Source: a virus. Taken from it: a stretch of 24,534 nucleotides of DNA. The first letter of the stretch is position 1. Each line of letters opens with the position of its first letter. A program made the translations under genes and the position numbers. Below the pieces are notes generated by a model that saw only the letters and a list, made by a program, of their open reading frames with translations, was not told the DNA's origin and searched no databases. Shown here piece by piece: positions 6,226-14,358 of this stretch. The stretch spans positions 1 through 24,534 of the IMG/VR virus record IMGVR_UViG_3300048587_000027. The stretch is one strand, 5' to 3'.

Positions 6226-9200
6226 AGCGTCACCAGCGTCGGTCGGTTGGCGTTCCCTGCCGGCCACGCCGGGTGATGGCCCTTGCCGCTCTTGTCTGAT
6301 ACGTCGCTCGGCGTCGGGTTGATGCACGAGTACCAGCGATCCGGGTCGGTCGTGTCGTCTGCCGTCAGCGCGAGCTTGGCGTGGATCTCCGCGAGACTCA
6401 TCGCGCGGTCGTAGAGCATCAGGTGCCGCAGCGTGCCGCTCGGCGTCTCGCTGTTCGCGCTACCGCTCGCGGTCCACGGCGACGCGCCAAACCGGAACTT
6501 GAGCGCCGCACCGGACAGCGCGCAGTCGCCCGCATTGAACGTCTGCTCGATCACGAACGCCGGGTTGTTCTCGATGTCCGGCCAGAACCGGAACCGCACC
6601 TGCGCACCGCCGTTGATGACTTCGACTGTGCGCGCCTGCGAGTACCAGACGCCCTTGGTCACGGCCAGCGCCGACCCGCCCGGCGAGGCGATGTAGTCGC
6701 TGCCGCCGATCGGCACCAGCTCGTGGTAGTGGGTCGTGAAACCCGCGCCGTAGTTGAGCGCCTGCCCGTTGCCGTTCACGGTCCCGTCGCACGGGTAGGG
6801 CGACGACCCGATGTAGTCGCCGCCGCCCGCGAATGTGTCATCCGCCCGACAGTGCCACGCCACCGCGTAGTACCCGGTCTGCTGGACGTAGCGGGCCTTC
6901 CAGATCACGGTATGGCTGTGCGCCGGCACCATGTCGGCCCCCGTCCAGTCGAGCCCGATGTTGCCGCCCGCGACGTTGTTGCTCGGGAACAGCAGGCCGG
7001 TCTGTGGCTGGACGGAGGATCGTGGCGTGATTCCGTACTCCGGATTGTCATTGAAGTAGTTCGCCGCAACGCTCGCGTAGTTGCTCGCCCCGGTCACGCG
7101 GCCCCATCCTTGCGATGCTCCCGTCACGCCGTTGTCTACAGCAGCAGCAAGCGACGCGAGTTGCATCCCGAACCACGGCAGCGACGATGAACCGTCGGCG
7201 AGGTCCGTGTTCGACGTGTGCTCCTTGAGCGTGAGGCCAGGCGTCGCGGCCAGGCTCCCGAGTCCGTTTGCCGACTCCATCTCTGCCAGCGCAGCGCCGA
7301 AAGTCGCGTACCAGTTCTCGGGCGGCAGCCCGGTGCCGTCCGTTCCAAGCGGGAACGAGTACAGCGTGAATCGCCGCCAGTTCCAGTTGCCGGCCGCGCC
7401 ATCCCCTGCGAGCCCGGCAGCGAATTTCAGTGCGTGACCAACCACCGCAGACAGCGACGACTGCGCAGCCGACGCGATCGGCAACGCAAGGTCTTTTGCC
7501 CACGCCATGACGTGCTGCACCATCCCGTGCTGCCACCCAGCGCCCCACCATGCGCTCGATCCGCCCGGAGAGCCGTACAGCGACGTGCCCATCGACGAGT
7601 ATTCGCCCATCGTCCCAAGCGGATTGACCCATCCTGACGAGAACGTGCCGTTCACATAGGCCGACTGATAGAACGCCGCGTTGGCCTCGACCGCCGCCTT
7701 GAGAGACGCAAAAGCCGGGTGTGTGGTGGGCACTATCGCGGCAGACTGCGCGAGCGTGCGCAGCGACCAGGCTGCGCCGCGCACCGTATACGACCCGTTC
7801 CTTGTGTCGATGACCCCCGCCGACCCGGACGCATAGAGATACGGCGCGGTTTCGTAGCTCGTCTCTCCACGGCGTCCATTCACCCTCGATTGAAGGTAGT
7901 TCCACCCCGCCCAGAACAGGCTTTCCTCCAGGAACCACCAGCGTCCGGTGATGAGCCACGGCAAATATCCGTAGCTCGGCTGGTGCGTCGTCACGGCCGT
8001 GCCGTTTTCACCACCGCTGCCTGCGGGGATTGTCGGCGTGTCCTGTATCTGCAACGACGCACTCGGATAGTCCGCGAAGCGCATCGGCTCGTTCGGGGCA
8101 CCTGCCGCACCTTGCGTACTCGCCGCTTCGGCGCGAAAGTGCGTCGACCACGACCCGCCCGACAGCCCGAATGCGATCGACGCCCTAAACGCTCGTGCAT
8201 CTCCGCTCGTGGCGTACAGCGCATGAGGAAGATTGAGGATGGCCGCGGAACTGCCGGCCGTTCCCATGTTTGCGTTGATGCCCGCCAGCGTGTTTGGCGA
8301 GTACGTCTGCTGGAGCGAATTGAGCTTCGTCGTGCTCGGGTTCGTCCATCCGAAGTTCGGCACCATCTTGGTCGCGCGCAGGTACGCGACATCGTGCCGG
8401 GGCACGATCTGCGGATCGGTTCCCACCCAGTACGAGAACGTCGAGCCCGAGAGCAGCGGAATGCGCGTGTGGTGCTTGATGTCGATGGACTGGCTGAACC
8501 GCTGCACGCCGCCGATCGTGAGCACCCAGGTGCGCACGTCGTTGACCGGGTTCGCTACCGTCAGGTAGCCGTTCTCGGCCCACGGGAAGATTTCGACCGC
8601 GCCGCCCTTGTAGAGCCGCACGTCGAACCACGCGACCAGGTGACTCGATCCTGCAATCGCCCGCCGATAGAGCCAGTTCGACATGACCGGCCCGGTGCAG
8701 ACCGTGCGATGCCGCGCGGCGGTGCCGATGAGCGAATTGAGCGTGAACGAGTCGCCGCCTGCGACCAGCGTCACGGTCGGCATCGCCGCGGCCAGGTCCG
8801 TCTCGGTCAGCGCCGTGCCGCTGCGGTTGGTCGCGGACACCGAGAGGGCGATGTTCTTGAGCACGGCCGCCGAGCACGTCGCGCGCCCGGCGATGATCGC
8901 GTGCCTGAGCGATCCATCCGGCCAGTAGGTGGTCGGCACCGCCTGCCAGTCGGTCAGGTCGGAGTTGACGAACTGGCCCGCCGGCACGTCGCCCTGCTTG
9001 AAGGCGTGGCCGAAGGCAAACGGAAGGTTCGTGCCGCCGACCGCGCTCGTCACGCCGAACGTCGGCAGGATGCCCGGCGTCACCGGCGCCGCGTCGATGT
9101 TCCAGCCGATCAGCACATCCTTGGTGATCGAGGTCAGCGCGGAATCGCTCACACCGAAGTCCACGCTCCAGCCCGACGTGATCGTCGCGGTCGGCGACGA

Positions 9201-9854
9201 CGTGATGAGCCCGGTTGCGAAGTTCAGCGTCGTGCCGGCGGGCAGCGAGAACGTCGCGTGGTCGTAGGTGTAGGGCGGCACACCCCCGGTCACATGCTGC
9301 GAGAGGTCGTAGGTGCCGCCTTGCGTGAGGTCGATCTGCGCGGGCGGCGTGAACGAGAGCGGCGACGACCCGGCCGCCGCCACCGTCCACCCGAGCACGA
9401 TGTCCTTCGTGACCGGCGCGCCCACCGACCAGCTCGGCGAGTAATCGGCCTGCACCGGCACGTTGCCCTGCGGGATGAACTCCACCGTCCCGAGATACCC
9501 GCCCTGGCCGGTCTCGAAGGTCGGCAGGCTCCAGGTGAAGTCGGTTCCCGCGTGGCCGAACGAGCCTGAGCACGAGCGCGCGCCGGACTCGAAGCGCAGC
9601 GTCCAGCCCGCGGGGATCGCGCCGCCCGCACCGCTCGTCACAGCAAACGACGTCACCTCTCCGATGACGATCCGCCCGCCGGCCACCGTCGCCCACGGCG
9701 TGCCCATCGTCCCGCTGGCGCGCGCGGCGTCCGTCTCGTCGTAGACCGTGACCGAGACCGGATCGACGATCGCATCCACGACCGCCTGCCCCTTGTCGGC
9801 GGCCAGCGATTGCGCGTCGTACTCGGCGCGAGTGGCGGCGTCGAGAGTGAGCAT
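6222..9854 (-). CDS. Large multidomain tail protein; candidate tailspike with polysaccharide lyase-like architecture
   Basis: This 1210-aa protein has at least five regions. Residues 1 to 130 are a probable virion-attachment part (LTLDAATRAEYDAQSLAADKG). Residues about 133 to 162 and 226 to 258 carry D-x-x-x-x-W repeats like those of the 483-aa protein. Residues about 165 to 222 resemble a bacterial putative-Ig (He_PIG) domain (GVPPYTYDHATFSLPAGTTL, NFATGLITSSPT). Residues about 260 to 500 are beta-rich with YWPDGSLRHAIIAGR and HLVAWFDVRLYKGGAVEIFP. Residues about 620 to 870 are helical and Trp-rich (WLITGRWWFLEESLFWAGWN, VRGAAWSLRTLAQSAA, WWGAGWQHGMVQHVMAWA), as in alpha/alpha toroids. Residues about 945 to 1165 look like a LamG-type jelly roll. 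A beta domain with a W-x-DGS-x-R motif followed by a helical toroid recalls PcRGLX/YetA-like polysaccharide lyases. That assignment is inference; the CDS is certain. Confidence 0.93.
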   Translation of the reverse strand: MLTLDAATRAEYDAQSLAADKGQAVVDAIVDPVSVTVYDETDAARASGTMGTPWATVAGGRIVIGEVTSFAVTSGAGGAIPAGWTLRFESGARSCSGSFGHAGTDFTWSLPTFETGQGGYLGTVEFIPQGNVPVQADYSPSWSVGAPVTKDIVLGWTVAAAGSSPLSFTPPAQIDLTQGGTYDLSQHVTGGVPPYTYDHATFSLPAGTTLNFATGLITSSPTATITSGWSVDFGVSDSALTSITKDVLIGWNIDAAPVTPGILPTFGVTSAVGGTNLPFAFGHAFKQGDVPAGQFVNSDLTDWQAVPTTYWPDGSLRHAIIAGRATCSAAVLKNIALSVSATNRSGTALTETDLAAAMPTVTLVAGGDSFTLNSLIGTAARHRTVCTGPVMSNWLYRRAIAGSSHLVAWFDVRLYKGGAVEIFPWAENGYLTVANPVNDVRTWVLTIGGVQRFSQSIDIKHHTRIPLLSGSTFSYWVGTDPQIVPRHDVAYLRATKMVPNFGWTNPSTTKLNSLQQTYSPNTLAGINANMGTAGSSAAILNLPHALYATSGDARAFRASIAFGLSGGSWSTHFRAEAASTQGAAGAPNEPMRFADYPSASLQIQDTPTIPAGSGGENGTAVTTHQPSYGYLPWLITGRWWFLEESLFWAGWNYLQSRVNGRRGETSYETAPYLYASGSAGVIDTRNGSYTVRGAAWSLRTLAQSAAIVPTTHPAFASLKAAVEANAAFYQSAYVNGTFSSGWVNPLGTMGEYSSMGTSLYGSPGGSSAWWGAGWQHGMVQHVMAWAKDLALPIASAAQSSLSAVVGHALKFAAGLAGDGAAGNWNWRRFTLYSFPLGTDGTGLPPENWYATFGAALAEMESANGLGSLAATPGLTLKEHTSNTDLADGSSSLPWFGMQLASLAAAVDNGVTGASQGWGRVTGASNYASVAANYFNDNPEYGITPRSSVQPQTGLLFPSNNVAGGNIGLDWTGADMVPAHSHTVIWKARYVQQTGYYAVAWHCRADDTFAGGGDYIGSSPYPCDGTVNGNGQALNYGAGFTTHYHELVPIGGSDYIASPGGSALAVTKGVWYSQARTVEVINGGAQVRFRFWPDIENNPAFVIEQTFNAGDCALSGAALKFRFGASPWTASGSANSETPSGTLRHLMLYDRAMSLAEIHAKLALTADDTTDPDRWYSCINPTPSDVSDKSGKGHHPAWPAGNANRPTLVTL

Positions 9855-9938
9855 CTACGCCACCGCGCCGATCAGGTACGCGAGTTCGCGCGACCACCCA
9901 TCGAACAGGCTGGCATCGAAGGTGCCCGGCTTTTTCAC
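9855..9938 (-). CDS. Possible 27-aa leader peptide before the 1210-aa gene
   Basis: A 27-codon frame starts at GTG 9938, reads MKKPGTFDASLFDGWSREL then AYLIGAVA, and stops with TAG immediately before the ATG of the large tail gene (TAGATG). AAAGGG lies about 8 bases upstream of the GTG as a possible ribosome binding site. The sequence around the start is AT-rich for this genome. A small stem (GGCTTT pairing with AAAGCC) would place the GTG in its loop. It could be a real small tail protein or a coupling leader that sets translation of the large gene. It is too short to identify by family. Confidence 0.45.
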   Translation of the reverse strand: MKKPGTFDASLFDGWSRELAYLIGAVA

Positions 9939-9963
9939 TTGAAAGCCCTTTAAAATCAAGGAC

Positions 9964-10461
9964 TTATGCCGAAGTGTCCCCTTTGACTCGGAACGTCGCG
10001 CCGTCGCCGGTGTAGGCCGCGGCGCCCGCATTCACGACGCGCTTGACCCAGATCGCCTGGTACTGCCCCGGCGGGATGTTGCCGATCGAGAGCGCGGCGC
10101 CCTCGGTGGCGGCGGCCGAGAACGACTCGCCCACCGGTGCGGTCGTCTCGTTGGCGACCGTCTCGGCGGTTCCGTTCACGCCTTCGCCCGCGAGCGCGAT
10201 CGTCACGGCGGTGTCGGCGCTAGGCGTGTTCGACTGAATCCAGATCTTCGCCGACTGCAGGGTGAGCGTCGCGTGCGTGTTCTTCACGTAGTAGCAGCGA
10301 TAGTCGGTCGTGCCGGCCGAGGCTTCCGCGCTCGACACGTTGTCGAACAGGTTCGCGGGCGCGAGCGTCGAGCTGATCGCACCGCCGAGGGAGAGGTTCG
10401 GATCGGTATTGGCGGCACCCCCGGAGAGGTACACCTTGATGTCGGCCGCAACGATGGGCAT
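9964..10461 (-). CDS. Small virion-associated structural protein (165 aa)
   Basis: This protein begins MPIVAADIKVYLSGGAANTD and is rich in Ala, Thr, Ser and Gly with a predicted all-beta pattern: YRCYYVKNTHATLTLQSAKI, then DTAVTIALAGEGVNGT, ALSIGNIPPGQYQAIWVKRV and ATFRVKGDTSA. The middle of the sequence (strands separated by N-T and P-P-G turns) resembles small beta-sandwich proteins found next to tail fibre genes in proteobacterial podophages. It starts 9 bases after the fibre stop, with an AGGAG overlapping that stop codon. It is probably an accessory fibre, collar or chaperone component. No enzyme motif is seen and the family name is not known to me. Confidence 0.85.
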   Translation of the reverse strand: MPIVAADIKVYLSGGAANTDPNLSLGGAISSTLAPANLFDNVSSAEASAGTTDYRCYYVKNTHATLTLQSAKIWIQSNTPSADTAVTIALAGEGVNGTAETVANETTAPVGESFSAAATEGAALSIGNIPPGQYQAIWVKRVVNAGAAAYTGDGATFRVKGDTSA

Positions 10462-10470
10462 GGCAAGCTC

Positions 10471-11652
10471 CTAGAGTTTCATGACGTAGGCCAGCGCGTA
10501 GAACAGGGGTCGGATATCGACAGACGCGCCACTGCCGGCCGCTTGGGTTTGACCGCTCACCGAGTGCGCGTGCGCGCCGCCGGTCGTGGTACTGATGGAG
10601 TGCGAGTGATCGCCAGCCGAAGCGGTCAGCGATGTGGTTGCGTATTCGTTTGCGGAAACGCGGGTCTCGACCTTTACGGACGTAACACCGCCGCTCGTGT
10701 TCGATCCGTTCACTGTGTGCGTGTGCGCACCGTTGCTCGAGGTCGAGCCCGAATGCGCGTGCGAGCCCTGCGAGTCGGTGGCGAGCGACACCGCGTGCTG
10801 ATGCACCGGCATCTGCGCCTGGGTGAGCGTCACGCTGTTCGCGCCGCCCACCGCGCCCGGCGCATAGCTGTTGCCCGCGCCGACGATGAACCGATCGCGC
10901 AGGTCGGGCGTGCCGCCCGTGCCATCGCATAGATGCCAGCCGCTCGGCACTGAGGCGGTCGAGCCCGACCACATGCAGATGATCCCGGCGACCAGCCCCT
11001 CACCTGCCGGCCCCGGCACGCCCTGCGGCCCCTGCGGGCCGGTGGCGCCCTGCGGACCGGCCGGACCCTGCGGACCTTCCGGCCCCGTGGCGCCGGTCGG
11101 CCCCGCCGGCCCTTGCGGCCCTTGCCCCCAGGCGATGCCCGCCGTCCAGTTGCCAGCCGGGCCGTTGCGGAAGTAGATCGCGCCAGCGTCGAGCGCCAGG
11201 AATGAGAACCCCTCCGGCTCGTTGTCGTAGGCCGAGCGGTCGGAGAGCAGGAGCGCCGTCACGTCCGGCTCGAACGAGTAGCCCTGCGGGCCTTGAGCGC
11301 CAGTGGGTCCGGCCGGACCCGTGGGACCGGTCATCCCGATCGGGCCCTGCACGCCCTGCGGACCGGTCGGCCCCACCGGACCCTGCGGACCGATCGGCCC
11401 GGGTACCGGCGTCATCTCGGCGGCAATGAGCGCCGCCGCATCGCCCGAGAGCGCGGCAGCCGTCACCACGCCGTCGCGCAGCGTGCCGTCGTCGTTCTGG
11501 ATGAGCGCGAGGTTCTCGCGGATCGCGTCGGTCGTTTCCCCGATCGCTGCGAACTCGACGTCGAGCGCCGGCAGCGATACCAGGTCACGCCCGGCGGTGC
11601 CGGCGGACTCGCTGAAATTCGTCTGCGGGGTGTACGATGGGGGCTGCGGCAT
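10471..11652 (-). CDS. Tail fibre with two collagen-like segments and a phage tail-collar domain
   Basis: In this 393-aa protein, residues 1 to 80 form an N-terminal attachment region ([20 protein letters not shown] is typical of podoviral fibre N-termini). Residues about 85 to 123 and 177 to 218 are uninterrupted Gly-X-Y repeats rich in GPQGP and GPTG, which should form collagen-like triple helices. A globular insert lies between them. From about residue 226 a phage tail-collar domain follows ([23 protein letters not shown]), with HQH, HAH, HTH, HSH and HAH pairs like the metal-binding histidines of trimeric fibre tips. The protein should form a trimeric fibre on the virion. Its ATG at 11652 has AGGG 7 bases upstream. 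The conserved dyad element at 11662-11689 lies just before it. Confidence 0.95.
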   Translation of the reverse strand: MPQPPSYTPQTNFSESAGTAGRDLVSLPALDVEFAAIGETTDAIRENLALIQNDDGTLRDGVVTAAALSGDAAALIAAEMTPVPGPIGPQGPVGPTGPQGVQGPIGMTGPTGPAGPTGAQGPQGYSFEPDVTALLLSDRSAYDNEPEGFSFLALDAGAIYFRNGPAGNWTAGIAWGQGPQGPAGPTGATGPEGPQGPAGPQGATGPQGPQGVPGPAGEGLVAGIICMWSGSTASVPSGWHLCDGTGGTPDLRDRFIVGAGNSYAPGAVGGANSVTLTQAQMPVHQHAVSLATDSQGSHAHSGSTSSNGAHTHTVNGSNTSGGVTSVKVETRVSANEYATTSLTASAGDHSHSISTTTGGAHAHSVSGQTQAAGSGASVDIRPLFYALAYVMKL

Positions 11653-11661
11653 TTCGCAACC

Positions 11662-11689
11662 CTGCCAACCCGCGATTGGCTTAATCCAC
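11662..11689. promoter_or_regulatory. Conserved 28-bp dyad element, fibre-gene copy
   Basis: On the minus strand this reads GTGGATTAAGCCAATC, five variable bases, then TTGGCAG. It contains an inverted repeat GCCAA-N7-TTGGC. A second copy at 21611-21638 matches at 24 of 28 positions without gaps, and all mismatches lie in the spacer. It occupies the gap between the fibre ATG (9 bases away) and the GTG of the opposite-strand gene. It also abuts a 13-bp palindrome, ATCCAC-T-GTGGAT, at 11684-11696. It could be an operator, a phage promoter or an RNA hairpin in the leader. The function is inferred from conservation and position only. Confidence 0.55.
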
Positions 11690-11690
11690 T

Positions 11691-11903
11691 GTGGATAGCG
11701 ACCTGAAGCTTTTCCTCGTCACCTTCTTGTGGAAGGTGATCCCGGTCGCCTTCTGGGTCGTCTACATCCTGCTCTGGAACGACTGGCTATCGCCCAAGTG
11801 GCGCCGCTTCGTGGACCGCCAATGGGATCGGCTCTACGTCGCCTACTGGCGACGGCAGGGGATGGCGGTCACTGCGCCAGCACCGCGGAGAGCGCAGGAC
11901 TGA
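11691..11903 (+). CDS. Small membrane protein encoded on the opposite strand
   Basis: This is the only plus-strand gene I accept. Its 70 residues begin (M)[17 protein letters not shown], with one membrane segment at about residues 6 to 29 ([11 protein letters not shown]), then a Trp/Arg-rich cytoplasmic-like tail ([19 protein letters not shown]). Third codon positions are overwhelmingly G or C, as in real genes here, and the frame fills an otherwise empty 216-base gap. The start is a GTG at 11691, only two codons after an in-frame TAA, without an evident Shine-Dalgarno, so it may be leaderless. It diverges from the fibre gene and its 3' end overlaps the transglycosylase gene by 35 bases on the other strand. 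It may be a moron-type gene. Function unknown. Confidence 0.6.
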   Translation: MDSDLKLFLVTFLWKVIPVAFWVVYILLWNDWLSPKWRRFVDRQWDRLYVAYWRRQGMAVTAPAPRRAQD

Positions 11904-14358
11904 GCAGCAGCGGACCGGCGGCCGGCGCCGCCGCCCTCGACCCGGTGATCTGCGCGTAGGTGCGCATCGCGTTCGCAGCCGCTGCCGGGTCCATGATGAC
12001 GGCGGCGAGCTCCTCGGCCGCACGCCGCCGCAGCGCCTCCGACATTCCGCCCTGGACGCCGCGCGCCGCAGTCGCCGCGATGTTGCCCACCACGGGGATG
12101 CGTCGCACGATGTTCTCGATCGCGCCGGTGAGCACGGGCGAGTCGATGGCCGTGTTCGACAGGATGCGGTTCATCTCCGTGTCAGACCCGCCCTTCGCCG
12201 CGGCCAGCGCGATCGCGCGCTCGGCACGCGACAGGTCGGCGCCCACGTTGCCCAGCGTGCCGAGCTGGTCAGGCGTGAAAACGCCGGGGAGCGCCTCGCC
12301 GCGCCCGGTCAACCAGTTGTTGAACTTCGATGCGCTGTACTCGCCGCTCGAGCCCTTCGTGGCGAAGTTGTCCAGGTCCGTCACCGCCGCGCGGCGCACC
12401 ATGTCGATCGCATTCTGATTGTCCGGAAGCATCGCGTGCAACCCGGCGATGTCCGTGCCCTGCGTCGGCCCCGAGTTAAAGAACCCGCGGTAGACCTCGG
12501 CGCCCTGGCGCTGCGGCAGCTTGTCGGCGCCGCGCTTCCACATGCCGGCGGCGGGCCCGGTCTCGAAACGCGTCCCGAGCTCGCGGCGCAGCCCTTTGGC
12601 GGTCTCGAACGCCTTCGCCGACTTCGGCATGAGGTTGCCGGCAGCGATCGCCCGATCGGGCAGCCCGTCGAGGATGTCGCGGATTGCGCCGTATGCCGCC
12701 GCTGCGGTCGGGTCGGTGTTCGCCAGCCCCCACGCCTGATCCGAGGCGAGCTTGCGGAACTTCTGCAACTCGGGAAAGCCAATCGGGATGCCTTCCGAGA
12801 GGTTCTGCACGAGGCTCTTGACCGCCGCTTCGTTGGGCGTGCCGCTCGGGATCTTGCCCGGGTAGAACTGGCGCAGCACCTGGCGCACTTCGTCGCGCGG
12901 CGGCGTCAGGTACATGCCCTGCAGCTCGGGCACGTTGTAGGCGCCGCGGATGGCGTCCTTCAGCGCGGCGCGCACCGCCGTTGCCTCGCGCGTGATCGTG
13001 TCGCCCGCTGCGGTAGCCGCCTCGATCGGCGTGCCCGTCACCGGCGCCACCGACTCGACGGCCGCGCGGCGCGCAGCGTCCTGCTGCACCTCGCGTGCCG
13101 GGATCTGGGCGCTGTAGTTGCGCACCGTCTTGGCCAGGCGCGCGACCCCGGGATCTTCGGCGACCTGGTGCGCCATCGGCTGCGAGCCGGGCACGAGCGT
13201 CTGTGCGCTACCCAGGCGCTGCTCGACGGCGGCCGGGTCGACGGCGGCGCGCGTGATCCGCTCGCCCGCCCGAAACGGCGCACCGGCGCGCATCTCGCGC
13301 ACCTTGTTCACGATCCCGGCACCCGCGCCGGCCACCAGCTGCCCCGCCGCGCCACCCGCGCCACCCACCAGCGCATTCTTCACCGGCGAATCGGCGTTCG
13401 TTTGCGTACCGAGCACGACGCCTTGCCCGGCGCCGACGCCTGTGGCCGCTAGCAGCGACTTGAGCCGGTTCGCCCACCCGCCGGCCTGCCAGAGCGCGGA
13501 CGCGCCCTCTGCGCCGCGAACGAACGGCAGCGCCGACGCGCCGACGATGTTCCCGCCGATCTCGCCGGCAGTCGCCAGCGCGCTGTCGCCGTGCGCAGCC
13601 TTGAACGCGTCGTTCACCGACTTGTTGACGCCGCTCATCGTGTCGGCCGACGTGCCGAAAAAGCGCGACACCGGGTTGTCCGCGAGGCCGCCCAGGCTCG
13701 TCGAGAACTCCAGTGCCTTCGGCAGCAGGTAGCCCACCGACTGCGGCAGGCTCAACATGCCCTTGAGCAGCCCGGCTCCTGGCGCCTCCAGCGCGGTCCA
13801 CGGGTTGTCGATGATCTGCTGCACGGGCGAGCGTTCGTCGGCGGCCGTGCCGTTGATCGTCACCTTCATGGGCTCGGGCGCCGGCTCGTCCCATTTGACC
13901 TGCGCCGGGTCGATCTTCGGCGCGTCCCACTTGATGGTGTTCGGGTCGATCTTCATGGGCAGCCTCGCGGCGACCTGTTCGCCGTACTGGATGGTGTTCG
14001 GGGCGTTCGGGTTGACCGGATCACGCACCGCGACCCCCGCGCGCGCCTTCGGGATCGCCCCCTCCCCGCCGTAGTAGCCGGCCGCCGTGAGCTTCGGATC
14101 GCCGCCGGCCTGCTCGTGCAGCATCCGCAGGTAGCGCACGCCAGCGCGCGCGTTCTGCACCGGATCGGCGATGTTCCAGCCCGGGTCGGCCACGCGCTGG
14201 AAGGTGGCGGGGATCACCTGCATGCCGCCGACCGCGCCGCGGTTCGACGTTTTCGCGTTCCGCCCGGAGGATGACTCCTGCTGGTAGATCGAGCGCGCAA
14301 GGTCGGCCAGCGTGCCGGTCACGCCTTCAGCCTGCAATGCGCGCTCGAGCGGGTTCAT
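11869..14358 (-). CDS. Internal virion protein with N-terminal lytic transglycosylase domain
   Basis: Residues about 5 to 125 of this 829-aa protein form an SLT-type lysozyme-like domain: IYQQESSSG with the likely catalytic E28, GAVGGMQVIPATF, a helical middle, and AAGYYGGEGAI, the counterpart of the AYNGG motif. The rest is long and mainly helical, with a Gly/Ala-rich hydrophobic stretch at about 265 to 350 that could insert into a membrane. This layout matches podoviral ejection proteins such as T7 gp16, which locally cut peptidoglycan and help form the DNA channel through the envelope. The ATG overlaps the previous stop (ATGA). It is the last of four consecutive internal virion proteins. 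It is not the endolysin, which is encoded separately near the end of the late region. Confidence 0.9.
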   Translation of the reverse strand: MNPLERALQAEGVTGTLADLARSIYQQESSSGRNAKTSNRGAVGGMQVIPATFQRVADPGWNIADPVQNARAGVRYLRMLHEQAGGDPKLTAAGYYGGEGAIPKARAGVAVRDPVNPNAPNTIQYGEQVAARLPMKIDPNTIKWDAPKIDPAQVKWDEPAPEPMKVTINGTAADERSPVQQIIDNPWTALEAPGAGLLKGMLSLPQSVGYLLPKALEFSTSLGGLADNPVSRFFGTSADTMSGVNKSVNDAFKAAHGDSALATAGEIGGNIVGASALPFVRGAEGASALWQAGGWANRLKSLLAATGVGAGQGVVLGTQTNADSPVKNALVGGAGGAAGQLVAGAGAGIVNKVREMRAGAPFRAGERITRAAVDPAAVEQRLGSAQTLVPGSQPMAHQVAEDPGVARLAKTVRNYSAQIPAREVQQDAARRAAVESVAPVTGTPIEAATAAGDTITREATAVRAALKDAIRGAYNVPELQGMYLTPPRDEVRQVLRQFYPGKIPSGTPNEAAVKSLVQNLSEGIPIGFPELQKFRKLASDQAWGLANTDPTAAAAYGAIRDILDGLPDRAIAAGNLMPKSAKAFETAKGLRRELGTRFETGPAAGMWKRGADKLPQRQGAEVYRGFFNSGPTQGTDIAGLHAMLPDNQNAIDMVRRAAVTDLDNFATKGSSGEYSASKFNNWLTGRGEALPGVFTPDQLGTLGNVGADLSRAERAIALAAAKGGSDTEMNRILSNTAIDSPVLTGAIENIVRRIPVVGNIAATAARGVQGGMSEALRRRAAEELAAVIMDPAAAANAMRTYAQITGSRAAAPAAGPLLLSPALSAVLAQ

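Noticed and set aside
11648-11690. A sigma-54 promoter (TGGCA and TTGC near the fibre start)
   Set aside because: The spacing between GG and GC is 7 bases instead of 10, and the second copy of the element lacks the GC part.
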